Shown here piece after piece: positions 11,390-19,028 of a DNA stretch of 56,248 nucleotides (position 1 is its first letter; the number at the start of each line of letters is the position of its first letter). The position numbers were made by a program, and so were the translations under genes. The DNA is from Desulfovibrio sp. Its GTDB lineage: Bacteria; Desulfobacterota; Desulfovibrionia; Desulfovibrionales; Desulfovibrionaceae. The notes below the pieces were generated by a model. The model ran no database searches, was not told the origin of the DNA, and saw only the letters and a list, made by a program, of their open reading frames with translations. Where the stretch lies: positions 1 through 56,248 of the forward strand of contig JAILPJ010000050.1 in the NCBI GenBank assembly GCA_024699605.1, read 5' to 3'.

Positions 11390-12748
11390 ATGAGCCAAGA
11401 GCAATCTATAAGCTTTTTTAAGGGCAGAGAAGATGTCCGCAATGCCTGCCTTCTCGTTTTGCGCCTGCTTGATGATGGTTGGCTGATACAAGAAGCTCTC
11501 TCCCGGGCCTATGCCGATTTTTCTCTGAACACAAAGGATCGTCATCTGCTTTCGGAGCTGGCTTTTGGTATTCTGCGCAACGAGGACCGCTTGGAGTTTA
11601 TTCGGAATACATTTTTGCAAAAACCAGAACGTTTGCCAGTCCCCTTTCTGCATATTCTGAACATTGCTATCTATTCTCTGCTCTTTCTTGAGCGTTTACC
11701 TCATTATGCGGTTTTTTCCTCAGCGCAAAAAGAGATAACCCGTCTTTTTGGTCTCAAGCTTGCGCGTTTGGCCATTGCGGTTTTGCACCGTATAGTGAAT
11801 GAGAGAGCAAACTTTCTTGATCCCTCTGCCTATCTTAAGCAAGAAGACCCCGCACCCTTGCGTCAGATGCTTGCGCTTGCCCGCTACTACAGCCTGCCGT
11901 ATTGGCTTTTGCATTACTGGCAGGAGGTTTACGGTACAGCGGCTTCTCTGCATTTATGTCGCAGATCCTCATCAAGGCCAGCTTCGGGTCTTTTAGTCAA
12001 TGCTCAAATCCCTTCTGCAGAAACTTTTTGCCATTTGCTCGCAAGGAAATTGCCCACTGCAAGAACTATTGGAGCCTGGGGCTTTTCTTTGTCTGATCAT
12101 TCTCTTTGGCAGGCTTTTCCAGCTGAGCAGGTCTCTCAATGGCATACTCAGGGGCGATTTTCCTGGCAATCTCCGGGCTCTCTAGCTGTGGTTGAACAGC
12201 TTGGTTTGCGTCACTGGCAAAGACCTGTTTGGGATATGTGTGCTGGCTTTGGCGGGAAAAGCGCATTGCTTGCGCAATGCGGTGTTCCTATTGCCTTGTG
12301 TACGGATACGGCGAGAAAACGTCTTCAGGCGTTACTGCCGGAATTTTTGCGGCGTGCTTTGCCGGTACCCTTGGTTTGTTTGGCCGATGCTGCAAAGCCA
12401 CCTTTGTCAAGCTTTGACGGGCATATCCTTTTGGATGCTCCCTGTAGTGGTCTCGGTATTCTCAATAGACGACCCGATTTGCGGCGTAAGCGCAAAAATA
12501 AACGTTGCTTGCGTCTTTTTCCCAAGACACAAAGGGTTTTGCTTGAAAAGGCTGTAGAGCTATTAGCTCCTGGCTGTGAACTGGCCTACATTACCTGTAC
12601 CCTCAACCCCTGCGAAAACGAACAGTTGATTGCACAGGTTTTAGAAGACCATCCCCATCTTGAGATCCGTTGTCTCTGGCAGACTCCGCACGATGACGAA
12701 GTTTTGGAAGGTATGTTTGGAGTGCTTTTACGCAGACCTTGCCTGTGA
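11390..12748 (+). CDS. rsmB: 16S rRNA m5C967 methyltransferase, RsmB-like
   Basis: 452 aa. An N-terminal NusB-like RNA-binding domain (about residues 10-145) precedes a Rossmann SAM methyltransferase of the NOL1/NOP2/Sun class. The SAM motif is DMCAGFGGKS. The two catalytic cysteines of m5C RNA methylases are visible in LDAPCSGLG (motif IV) and YITCTLNPCENE (motif VI). This architecture is that of RsmB, which methylates C967 of 16S rRNA. ATG 11390 lacks an obvious Shine-Dalgarno and follows directly on a terminator, so initiation here is unusual. The gene converges on parB with a 4-bp gap. Confidence 0.9.
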   Translation: MSQEQSISFFKGREDVRNACLLVLRLLDDGWLIQEALSRAYADFSLNTKDRHLLSELAFGILRNEDRLEFIRNTFLQKPERLPVPFLHILNIAIYSLLFLERLPHYAVFSSAQKEITRLFGLKLARLAIAVLHRIVNERANFLDPSAYLKQEDPAPLRQMLALARYYSLPYWLLHYWQEVYGTAASLHLCRRSSSRPASGLLVNAQIPSAETFCHLLARKLPTARTIGAWGFSLSDHSLWQAFPAEQVSQWHTQGRFSWQSPGSLAVVEQLGLRHWQRPVWDMCAGFGGKSALLAQCGVPIALCTDTARKRLQALLPEFLRRALPVPLVCLADAAKPPLSSFDGHILLDAPCSGLGILNRRPDLRRKRKNKRCLRLFPKTQRVLLEKAVELLAPGCELAYITCTLNPCENEQLIAQVLEDHPHLEIRCLWQTPHDDEVLEGMFGVLLRRPCL

Positions 12749-12752
12749 GCAT

Positions 12753-13685
12753 TTAGCAGCCACTGTCCAGTGAAGCGCCCAATTTGAGAAGGATTTTTTG
12801 GAGTTCTTCGGCATTAGCGTAAGTTATGGTGATTTTGCCGTGATTTTCGTTTCCACGGACCTGTGTACCGCAGTTAAGAACTTTAGAAAGAATATTCTCA
12901 AGTTTCTCAGAGAGTTCGTTTTTGCGACTGGCTTTTTCCTTTTTATTTGCTCTTTCCGTGCCATTTTCCTGATCTTGATTTGCTTCTTCAGCTTTTTGCC
13001 AAGGAAAATGTCCTGTATTTTTCCATGTACTGACAAGTTCTTCACTCTCTCTTACGGAAAGATGATTTTCCGTAATATACTTGCGGACATTTTCCGCAAG
13101 CTCAGTGTCAGTAATGGCCAGAAGGGCTCGAGCATGGCCAGCAGTGAGAAGACCGCTGCTGACGTCACTTTGTGCCTCTGCGCTCAATTGCAAGAGTCTG
13201 AGGGCATTAGCTACAGAGGAGCGACTTTTCCCCAGTTTTGCGGAAAGCATTTCTTGTGTCAGATTGAGCGTATCGCGGAGTTTTTTTAAGGCGTGAGCCT
13301 CTTCCATGGGATTGAGATCTTCCCGTTGAAGATTTTCTATGAGGGCTGCGGTCATGACCTCTTCATCACTTAACGCTTTGATGAAAACAGGCACATGGCT
13401 TAATCCCGCCTTTTGAGCCGCACGCCAGCGTCTTTCTCCGGCTATGATTTGATAACTGTTGTCAGCAAGCTCTCGTACCAGCAGAGGCTGAATGATACCC
13501 TGATTTTTGATGGATTGGGCAAGTTCGTCGAGGTTTTCTTCATTGAAGTCGTGACGGGGCTGCCACGGATTGGGCTTCAGTAGCTCAATGGCAATTTCGG
13601 AATTTTCTCCTTTTTTTTGAGGGGCTACTTCCATATCCTCGAGAAGAGCCGTCAGTCCTCTGCCGAGTTTTGGAGATGTGGACAT
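12753..13685 (-). CDS. parB: Chromosome partitioning protein ParB (Spo0J family)
   Basis: Centromere-binding CTPase clamp, 310 aa from the ATG at 13685, whose product begins MSTSPKLGRGLTALLED, the usual ParB N-terminus. AAGGA lies about 9 nt upstream; a longer frame to 13790 lacks such support. Motifs: NPWQPR, GERRWRAA (CTP-binding) and ENLQREDLNP, then a HTH around residues 140-170 that reads parS, and a C-terminal dimerisation segment. A Lys/Glu-rich linker lies at about 225-255. It shares strand with parA but is separated from it by the opposite-strand gene at 14137, so it needs its own promoter. Two perfect parS sites occur in this window. Confidence 0.96.
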   Translation of the reverse strand: MSTSPKLGRGLTALLEDMEVAPQKKGENSEIAIELLKPNPWQPRHDFNEENLDELAQSIKNQGIIQPLLVRELADNSYQIIAGERRWRAAQKAGLSHVPVFIKALSDEEVMTAALIENLQREDLNPMEEAHALKKLRDTLNLTQEMLSAKLGKSRSSVANALRLLQLSAEAQSDVSSGLLTAGHARALLAITDTELAENVRKYITENHLSVRESEELVSTWKNTGHFPWQKAEEANQDQENGTERANKKEKASRKNELSEKLENILSKVLNCGTQVRGNENHGKITITYANAEELQKILLKLGASLDSGC

Positions 13686-14062
13686 GTGAGGTATCCTTTT
13701 TCGTGACAGAATGTCTGTAGCGGCGAAAGAGTCCGCTATCACTCTTTTTGATGATTGAAGTTTTTTGTCTTCAGTGATAGCTGAAGGCAATCTTAGACAA
13801 CGAAAGCAAATTATTATTCTCTGTTCAGCCAGTTTTCAGCTGTCAAGTACGGCATTCATGCTCCAGAGGCCATTCTCTCTGCCGTATTTTTACGAGAAGG
13901 AGAAGTATCTCCATTCGCGCAGCTGAGCAGACAAAATACTATGCGACACTATGTTTCCCTATGTGTTAGGATCGACACTTTCGATCAATTCGCCTTGCCT
14001 TACGCTCTGTCATAACATATAGCGCCAATTCAATATTTCGTCTCTTTATTTTTGCTACTATA
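13686..14062. promoter_or_regulatory. parB upstream region; promoter for the gene at 14137
   Basis: Non-coding stretch between divergent genes. For the + gene, TTGCCT (13995-14000), a 17-bp spacer and TATAGC (14018-14023) form a good sigma70-type promoter. This leaves a leader of roughly 100 nt. GATCGA and TCGATC (13970-13986, 5-nt loop) form an inverted repeat just upstream that could be an operator. No convincing parB promoter was singled out, and nothing else was recognised. Confidence 0.5.
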
Positions 14063-14139
14063 GGAGGCAGCGTGATCTTTCGGTCTGATCAGTCTTGCTC
14101 TTTGAGAGTGAGCTGTCCGGGATTCAACGCTGAAGAATG
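14063..14139 (+). promoter_or_regulatory. Shine-Dalgarno / hairpin / start-codon element (third copy)
   Basis: GGAGG (14063-14067) is followed directly by CAGCGT (14068-14073), complementary to ACGCTG (14127-14132), only 4 nt before the ATG at 14137. The enclosed ~53 nt has further pairing potential (GCTC/GAGC). The arrangement matches the leaders of hisS and aspS. Confidence 0.55.
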
Positions 14140-14547
14140 TTTGTGAAAAATGCTATTCTTTATTTGGTGGATGAGGCCGGTGTGATCAAGGGGGTGCAGC
14201 TTTCCCCTGAGCTTTGGAAAAAAGCAGAAAAGCTTGTTCTGCCACTTCTTGAAGAGCACGATGCCAGTGAAATTCAGCGTGACGGGCCGTTGAAAGATTT
14301 CCAAACGCTTATGGAATACTGGGATTTTTCCTATCCCTATTCACCAAAAGTTCGCTGTCCTCACTGTGGGGCAGCCTGTGACGATTGGCGTTCAGATGAG
14401 AATCATACGTTTATTCTCAATAATGCCAATCTTGGTGGTCTTTTGGTTTTTCACTGTACGCGCTGTGGTACAACCATCCGCCATAAGCATTTCAAAGATC
14501 ATGTGAGTATCGAGCACAGTATTCCAGCAAAGTACAAGAAAAGCTGA
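14137..14547 (+). CDS. Conserved zinc-ribbon-like protein of unknown function
   Basis: 136 aa with no named family recognised. The N-terminal half (about residues 1-65) is a mixed alpha/beta region reading like a short domain (ILYLVDEAGVIKGV). The C-terminal half has CPHC and CTRC pairs about 35 residues apart, a four-cysteine zinc-ribbon pattern, followed by a His-rich segment (RHKHFKDH). It has its own promoter and a hairpin-spaced ribosome site. It lies antisense between parA and parB, and its TGA abuts the parA stop with no intervening base. A role linked to partitioning is possible from position only. Confidence 0.75.
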   Translation: MFVKNAILYLVDEAGVIKGVQLSPELWKKAEKLVLPLLEEHDASEIQRDGPLKDFQTLMEYWDFSYPYSPKVRCPHCGAACDDWRSDENHTFILNNANLGGLLVFHCTRCGTTIRHKHFKDHVSIEHSIPAKYKKS

Positions 14548-15318
14548 TTACTCAGAACGTGCTCTCAGCACGATTTCTTTGGCTAAGCCTATATAGGCCT
14601 CGGCTCCTTTCGATTTTACATCATAGTGAATGATGGATTTTCCGTGGCTCGGAGCTTCAGAAAGCCGTACATTTCTCGGAATGACTGTTTCAAAGAGCTG
14701 ATCAGGAAAACATTTTCGTACTTCCTGAGCCACTTCACGGGTAATTTTATTGCGTGAATCGTACATGGTGAGCACGACACCCAACATGCTGAGTTGTGGA
14801 TGCAGCCTTTTTTTGACCAGATCGATGGTCTTGAGCAGTTTGACGATGCCTTCGAGGGCAAAAAATTCGCACTGTAGAGGAATCAGCACTTCGTTAGCCG
14901 CACAGAGGGCATTGAGTGTTAGAAGACCAAGGGATGGCGGACAGTCAATGAAAATATATTCATAATTTTTACTCAAGCATTTCAAACATTCTGCCAGAAA
15001 AAATTCACGCCCTATTTTGTCCACAAGTTCGAGCTCTGCGCCAACCAGATTTGTACTTGCGGGAATGATGTCCAAAAAGCTGCTGCGAGTCTTGTGCACA
15101 CTTTGCATTATTTCTTCCGGTTTATAGAGGCAAGTGTACAAATCCTTTTCCACAGCGTTTTGTTCCAGGCCAAGACCGCTTGTGCTGTTGGCCTGTGGAT
15201 CGGCATCAATAAGCAAAACCGTTTTCTCCATGACAGCCAAAGCCGCTGAAACATTGATGGCTGTTGTTGTTTTGCCTACGCCGCCTTTTTGATTTGCAAT
15301 GGCGATGATGCGAGTCAC
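14548..15318 (-). CDS. parA: Chromosome partitioning ATPase ParA (Soj family)
   Basis: Deviant-Walker ATPase that moves ParB-parS complexes. 256 aa from GTG 15318, which is chosen because GGGGAG lies 8 nt upstream and the product begins (M)TRIIAIANQKGGVGKTT, exactly the family start; the ATG at 15339 has no such support. The signature Lys of KGGVGKTT, the DADPQANST switch and FIDCPPSLG (Walker B region) are visible. A perfect parS lies 39-54 bp upstream of the start, suggesting autoregulation by ParB. Unlike the usual parAB operon, parB does not follow directly. Confidence 0.96.
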   Translation of the reverse strand: MTRIIAIANQKGGVGKTTTAINVSAALAVMEKTVLLIDADPQANSTSGLGLEQNAVEKDLYTCLYKPEEIMQSVHKTRSSFLDIIPASTNLVGAELELVDKIGREFFLAECLKCLSKNYEYIFIDCPPSLGLLTLNALCAANEVLIPLQCEFFALEGIVKLLKTIDLVKKRLHPQLSMLGVVLTMYDSRNKITREVAQEVRKCFPDQLFETVIPRNVRLSEAPSHGKSIIHYDVKSKGAEAYIGLAKEIVLRARSE

Positions 15319-15356
15319 GAAGTTTTCTCCCCAGGGCATTGTGTAAAATTTGAGAT

Positions 15357-15372
15357 TGTTTCACGTGAAACA
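15357..15372. other. parS centromere site 1
   Basis: TGTTTCACGTGAAACA matches the bacterial parS consensus at all 16 positions. The palindrome extends to 20 bp (15355-15374, ATTG...CAAT). It lies just upstream of parA, where bound ParB could also affect parA transcription. Established knowledge: ParB nucleates at this sequence near origins in most bacteria. Confidence 0.96.
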
Positions 15373-15374
15373 AT

Positions 15375-15815
15375 GTTTTTTTTAAGTGGGTGAACTGTAA
15401 AAAAGAGCATTGCTAAAGTCAAGTAGACCTTATGGTTTTTTGAGCCGTTTTAATTGGATTTTCTCTTGAATCTCTGCATAGAGTGTATTGCTTATTTTTC
15501 AAAGAGAGAGGGGAGTAGCCCCGGGAATTTACTGACCGCGCTCTCAAGATCGCTTGATACGGTTTACACTTTCTGAGAATCAATACGCCGATTAGGGAAA
15601 GGGGTTCAGCCCAGCTTGTGTCGCTCAAAACCGGCTCATGAGATTGACAAATTATACTGAAACTTCATAGATAAGGATCTTAAGAACATTTTGTCACAAT
15701 CCTGCTTTTGTTTTTCTGCAATCATACTGTTTTGCTTGGCTTTTTTTTTTGTACCGTAGGATCTTTGCTATCAAAGTCAGCTATTGAGCTTGCTGCGAGT
15801 ACAGCCGGAGAAAAG
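15375..15815. promoter_or_regulatory. Intergenic region with a promoter for the response regulator and small hairpins
   Basis: TTGACA (15644-15649), an 18-bp spacer and TAGATA (15668-15673) make a good promoter reading towards the response regulator at 15816. Further left, GGGG-AGTAG-CCCC (15510-15522) and TCAAG-ATCG-CTTGA (15544-15557) are compact hairpins in a GC-richer patch. They could belong to a small RNA, but no family was recognised. No protein-coding gene is convincing here. Confidence 0.45.
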
Positions 15816-16196
15816 ATGGATACCATTCATGTGCTTCTCGTTGATGATGAACTCGAGGTTTCTCGTATTCTTTCCAAGCGACTTACCAGACGAGGCTATA
15901 GCTGTGAATGTGCCGCGAACGGTCGTGAGTGTCTTGAGAAAATGCAGATTCAACGGGCAGACATTGTTATCCTTGATGTGAAGATGCCAGTGATGGATGG
16001 GCTTGAAACGCTCCCTCTGCTTTTGGAAAAATATCAAGGTTGCAAAATTATTTTGCTTTCCGGTCATGCTGATATGCAGATTGCCGTTCAGGCCATGAGC
16101 CTTGGGGCATTTGGGTATCTCATGAAGCCTGTGGATTTTGATGAATTGCTTTTCAAGATTGAAGATGCTGTGCAGCAGTTGGAACTTGAAAAATGA
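15816..16196 (+). CDS. Single-domain response regulator (CheY-like receiver)
   Basis: 126 aa forming only a receiver domain, with no output domain. Acidic pocket Asp10/Asp11, phospho-acceptor Asp54 in LDVKMP, Ser82 and Lys104 (MKPVDF) are all in place, so it should be phosphorylatable. The start ATG 15816 follows GGAG at 5 nt and gives a canonical N-terminus (MDTIHVLLVDDE). The same frame extends upstream to 15708, but that stretch looks like untranslated leader. No histidine kinase is in the window, so the partner is unknown. Confidence 0.9.
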   Translation: MDTIHVLLVDDELEVSRILSKRLTRRGYSCECAANGRECLEKMQIQRADIVILDVKMPVMDGLETLPLLLEKYQGCKIILLSGHADMQIAVQAMSLGAFGYLMKPVDFDELLFKIEDAVQQLELEK

Positions 16197-16337
16197 AGTT
16201 AGGCGACATAAGAAACCCCATGAAGGATCACATGACTTTACCCATGTGCCCCATGTGAGGCTTCACAAGAAGTGCTGAATTTGTGTTGTTTTGACATTTT
16301 GTTCGACAATTTCCCAACGAAACGGAGTGGGGGAGGT

Positions 16338-17135
16338 ATGGTGAAATCCTGGCTGATGGTCGGCTTCATTCTTGTTATGAGCGTTTCTCTGAGCATTCAA
16401 GCCCATGCTGAAGAGCCTATGGGCAAGCAGGAACTCCAAAAATTTATACTCGATACGATACGTCAGAATCCCCAAGTGCTCATTGATATCTTGCGCAATA
16501 ATAGTGAGACAGTCCTCGATATTGCTCAAGAAGGAAGCAATCAGCGACGTATTCATACCTTGCAGAAGCAATGGCAGAAAGACCTTGGAGAAAAAAAGAC
16601 GTTGCGTACTGCGGACCGCCCAGTTCTTGGTGAGAAAGATGCGCCGGTACGCATAGTTGCCTTTTCGGATTTTACCTGCCATTACTGTCAGGCATCGAAA
16701 TCCGTTGTGGATAGTATTCTTCAGGAATTTAAAGGGAAGGTTTCTTTTCAATTCAAAAGTATCCCTTTTGAGGAAAAAGGTCCTTCGGCTTTAGCTGCCA
16801 TCTGGTTTTTGGCGATTTCACTGCAGGATGAAGCTAAGGCCTGGCAATTCTATAATTTGATGTTTGATGAAAGTGACAAGCTAAAAGCTGAGAATGAACG
16901 TTTTCTGCGTAAGACAGCCAAAGATCTCAAGTTGAATATGTCCAAGCTGGAGAACGATGTACGCTCCAATAAAAAGATCAAGACCTTATTGCGAGAAGAC
17001 CGTGAAGATGCTGACAAGTTGAATGTTGAAGGCACTCCTTGCTTTTTTGTAAACAATATTGTCGTGCGCGGAGCTCAGCCTCTTGAATTTTTCCGTTTGG
17101 CCGTGAAAATGGCTTTAAGCGACGCCAAAAAGTAA
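16338..17135 (+). CDS. Exported DsbA-family thiol-disulfide oxidoreductase
   Basis: About 265 aa. A signal peptide (hydrophobic VGFILVMSVSLSI, cleavage after QAHA) directs it across the inner membrane. A helical N-terminal spacer (about residues 30-90) precedes a thioredoxin-like DsbA fold with active site CHYC (DFTCHYCQAS). A helical insertion follows, then the cis-Pro loop GTPCFFVN. Disulfide oxidase or isomerase activity in the periplasm is inferred. GGGGGAGG lies almost directly against ATG 16338; GTG 16341 three bases later would have better spacing and is a fair alternative. A strong terminator follows. Confidence 0.88.
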   Translation: MVKSWLMVGFILVMSVSLSIQAHAEEPMGKQELQKFILDTIRQNPQVLIDILRNNSETVLDIAQEGSNQRRIHTLQKQWQKDLGEKKTLRTADRPVLGEKDAPVRIVAFSDFTCHYCQASKSVVDSILQEFKGKVSFQFKSIPFEEKGPSALAAIWFLAISLQDEAKAWQFYNLMFDESDKLKAENERFLRKTAKDLKLNMSKLENDVRSNKKIKTLLREDREDADKLNVEGTPCFFVNNIVVRGAQPLEFFRLAVKMALSDAKK

Positions 17136-17140
17136 ATTAG

Positions 17141-17179
17141 AGCAAAAAAAAGCCCCCGAAGAGGGGGCTTTTTTTTGCT
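17141..17179. terminator. Strong bidirectional terminator
   Basis: A 17-bp perfect stem (17141-17157 with 17163-17179) and a GAAGA loop. The core is GCCCCC/GGGGGC flanked by A8 and T8, so it can act on both strands. It separates the DsbA-like gene (+) from the MerR-like gene (-). Confidence 0.92.
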
Positions 17180-17190
17180 CAATCTATCAG

Positions 17191-17775
17191 CTAGGCGGTT
17201 TGACTGGAGCGTCTCAGGAAACGTCCCATCCAAGTCCGTAATTGCTCGAGGTCAGCCTGTTGATTCTTTTCTGAGGCATCAAGGAGAATGGAGAGCTTGG
17301 AGACTTCTTTTTGCAAATCCGCAAGACTTTTGGCATGAGCCTCGTTGACCATACTATTGGAGCAGAGATGTGAGGTCAACATATTCAGCATCTTCGCAAT
17401 ACCTTCCAGGGCCTGCGTTTGACGCTCCATGAAATTCAAAGCAATGGGAGGAAAGATTTGTTCAGCATGCAAGGCAACTGGCTTGGGAACCTCAAGAAAC
17501 TCCTCTTCGCGAACACTCAAGGCATTGCGGGGAAACCGGATGGCCAGTGCATCTTCCACGGCATTGGCTGTACGCGATTTTTTCATTTCTTCGAGGATAG
17601 CCGAGATGACATCAATGGTGGTTTTGCGATAACGCCGTCTGCGACCTTCGCCAACACTGGGAATATACTCCGCAAAGCGCTTACAATAATAACGGCAGGT
17701 GGATTCGGGAAGAGAAAAATGTCGGGCAATGTCCGCAATGCTGAAAAGTTGATCGTCGCTGGCTGCTGTGGTCAT
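17191..17775 (-). CDS. MerR-like transcriptional regulator
   Basis: 194 aa. The N-terminal winged helix (residues 8-70) reads FSIADIARHFSLPEST followed by an Arg-rich wing (GEGRRRRYRKTTID), as in MerR-type DNA-binding domains. The C-terminal part is helical and coiled-coil-like (about 110-185) without a recognisable ligand domain. GGGGGAG precedes the ATG. A likely promoter is TTGCTT (17831-17836), a 17-bp spacer, TATCTA (17808-17813), on the minus strand. Target genes are unknown. Confidence 0.78.
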   Translation of the reverse strand: MTTAASDDQLFSIADIARHFSLPESTCRYYCKRFAEYIPSVGEGRRRRYRKTTIDVISAILEEMKKSRTANAVEDALAIRFPRNALSVREEEFLEVPKPVALHAEQIFPPIALNFMERQTQALEGIAKMLNMLTSHLCSNSMVNEAHAKSLADLQKEVSKLSILLDASEKNQQADLEQLRTWMGRFLRRSSQTA

Positions 17776-17807
17776 GGGCTCCCCCTTTGCTCTCCTTAGA
17801 TTTTTTT

Positions 17808-17836
17808 TAGATAACTGGATAGCAAAAGAAAAGCAA
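17808..17836 (-). promoter_or_regulatory. Promoter of the MerR-like gene
   Basis: Read on the minus strand: -35 TTGCTT at 17836-17831, 17-bp spacer, -10 TATCTA at 17813-17808, about 33 bp upstream of the start codon. Confidence 0.5.
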
Positions 17837-17931
17837 GGGGAATAGAAAAATTTTTCTTCTAGTACCTTGTTGAAATTTCTAGATTTCTCCTCGCAAAGAA
17901 CGACAATAGTGTTACGGAATTTCTTTTGCGG

Positions 17932-18432
17932 TCAGCGAATGATGCGCCGAACAGCAATCAACCTTTCCTTCCAGTAGATATTATTCACACTGTCGACCTT
18001 GACCTTTTTTCCTTTTGATGGGCTATGGATAAAGTTGTTGTTACCCATACAAATGCCAGTGTGTAGTCCTCGTGGACTCTGGGCGACTTTAAAGACGAAG
18101 ATGTCGCCCTCGCGAGCATATTTTTTGGAAATAGCCTTACCGACCTTGGCCTGCTGAGTGCTAATGCGAGGGATTTGATAGCCATTTTTGCGATAAACCC
18201 AGTAAAGAAGGCCAGAACAGTCAAAACCCTTGGATGGGGAAGCTCCTCCACTACGGTAGGATTTGCCAATTTGATTGTATGCTGTTTTGACAACCTTACG
18301 AGCGTCAGCTGGGATTGGGTCACTTTCTTGTGTCTGAAAAAGTCCGCAGGCACAGAGATTGAGACAAAGCAGCATAAGCAGGCCGAGCCTGAGTATAAGG
18401 CAACCTGTTTTTTGTCTGTGAATGCCTGACAT
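17932..18432 (-). CDS. NlpC/P60-family lipoprotein (cell-wall endopeptidase)
   Basis: 166 aa from ATG 18432, with GTGAGG ahead of it; an upstream extension of the frame is not supported. The hydrophobic N-terminus ends in a lipobox-like LCAC, so it is probably lipid-anchored. The NlpC/P60 domain (about residues 45-166) carries catalytic Cys in FDCSGLLYW and His in HTGICMG, plus a later His in NNFIHSP. Members cleave peptidoglycan stem peptides (D-Glu-DAP bond). Which bond is cut here is inferred from the family only. Confidence 0.88.
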   Translation of the reverse strand: MSGIHRQKTGCLILRLGLLMLLCLNLCACGLFQTQESDPIPADARKVVKTAYNQIGKSYRSGGASPSKGFDCSGLLYWVYRKNGYQIPRISTQQAKVGKAISKKYAREGDIFVFKVAQSPRGLHTGICMGNNNFIHSPSKGKKVKVDSVNNIYWKERLIAVRRIIR

Positions 18433-18652
18433 ATGGACCTCACTAGGTTTCTGAGCAGAGGGATCCTGTAGAGTTGAGCGTCTTTTTGGATTTGTGTCTT
18501 GCCACTTATTGGAAAACACGCTATTAGGCAAAAAAATTGAGCCAGAAGGGTGAGCGTTCTTGCTCCGTTATGGTTGCGGTGTTTTCGTTGAATTTCTTAT
18601 CGGCGAATTCCTTTTTTTCTTGCGTTTGACCTTCGTCGTTTTTTTAAAAAAA

Positions 18653-18749
18653 CGGCAATGTTCTGCGTTGAACATTGCCGCTGCTTCCGAAGGTTGTTTT
18701 GTTCTCTCTAACGAAAAACCGACGTACTTGCTGCAAAAGACAAGTACGT
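18653..18749 (+). promoter_or_regulatory. Two perfect hairpins in the leader of the gene at 18769
   Basis: Hairpin A: CGGCAATGTTC (18653-18663) with GAACATTGCCG (18670-18680), 11 bp, loop TGCGTT. Hairpin B: ACGTACTTG (18722-18730) with CAAGTACGT (18741-18749), 9 bp, followed by TTTTGC. Hairpin B ends 19 nt before the start codon. This may be terminator/attenuator or RNA-stability structure. The rest of 18433-18768 shows no other feature. Confidence 0.5.
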
Positions 18750-18768
18750 TTTGCTCACGGACACACTT

Positions 18769-19017
18769 ATGAAGATCACTGTGAAGGGTATTGTTGTTTC
18801 AGTACCCGTTGATGGCAGACAGACGAGAATTGCTGTAGCTCAGGATGGTGACGAATACCGCATCTTGCCGAGGGCTGCCGGCATTGATCTCGAAGACGAG
18901 ATTAATGTTTCTGTGGAAGTCAGAGGAGAACTGCTCGAAGAAGACGAAGTCAAGTATCTGACGGTCAGATCCTACAAAGTTCTTGAAGACGATGCCTGGG
19001 ACGAGGACAATCGTTGA
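18769..19017 (+). CDS. Small conserved acidic protein, function unknown
   Basis: 82 aa. Alternating hydrophobic strands (ITVKGIVVSVP, RIAVAQ, INVSVEV) suggest a small beta-barrel, and the C-terminal half is strongly acidic (LLEEDE, EDDAWDED). No named family was recognised. ATG 18769 is preferred over 18751 because it gives MKITVKGI. The Shine-Dalgarno is weak (CACGG), so the upstream hairpin may matter for translation. It converges on the helicase gene at 19029 with an 11-bp gap. Confidence 0.6.
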   Translation: MKITVKGIVVSVPVDGRQTRIAVAQDGDEYRILPRAAGIDLEDEINVSVEVRGELLEEDEVKYLTVRSYKVLEDDAWDEDNR

Positions 19018-19028
19018 CCCAAGAGCGT

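Noticed and set aside
12798-13289. 163-codon + strand ORF opposite parB
   Set aside because: A shadow of the parB frame, with Phe/Cys-rich composition and no ribosome site. The same applies to the other long antisense frames over gyrA, the helicases, tsf/rpsB and ahcY.
16197-16262. Repeated CCCATGTG-like words before the DsbA-like gene, compared with 47281-47302
   Set aside because: The similarity between the two places is limited to a few bases and gives no shared structure, so a common repeat element is not supported.
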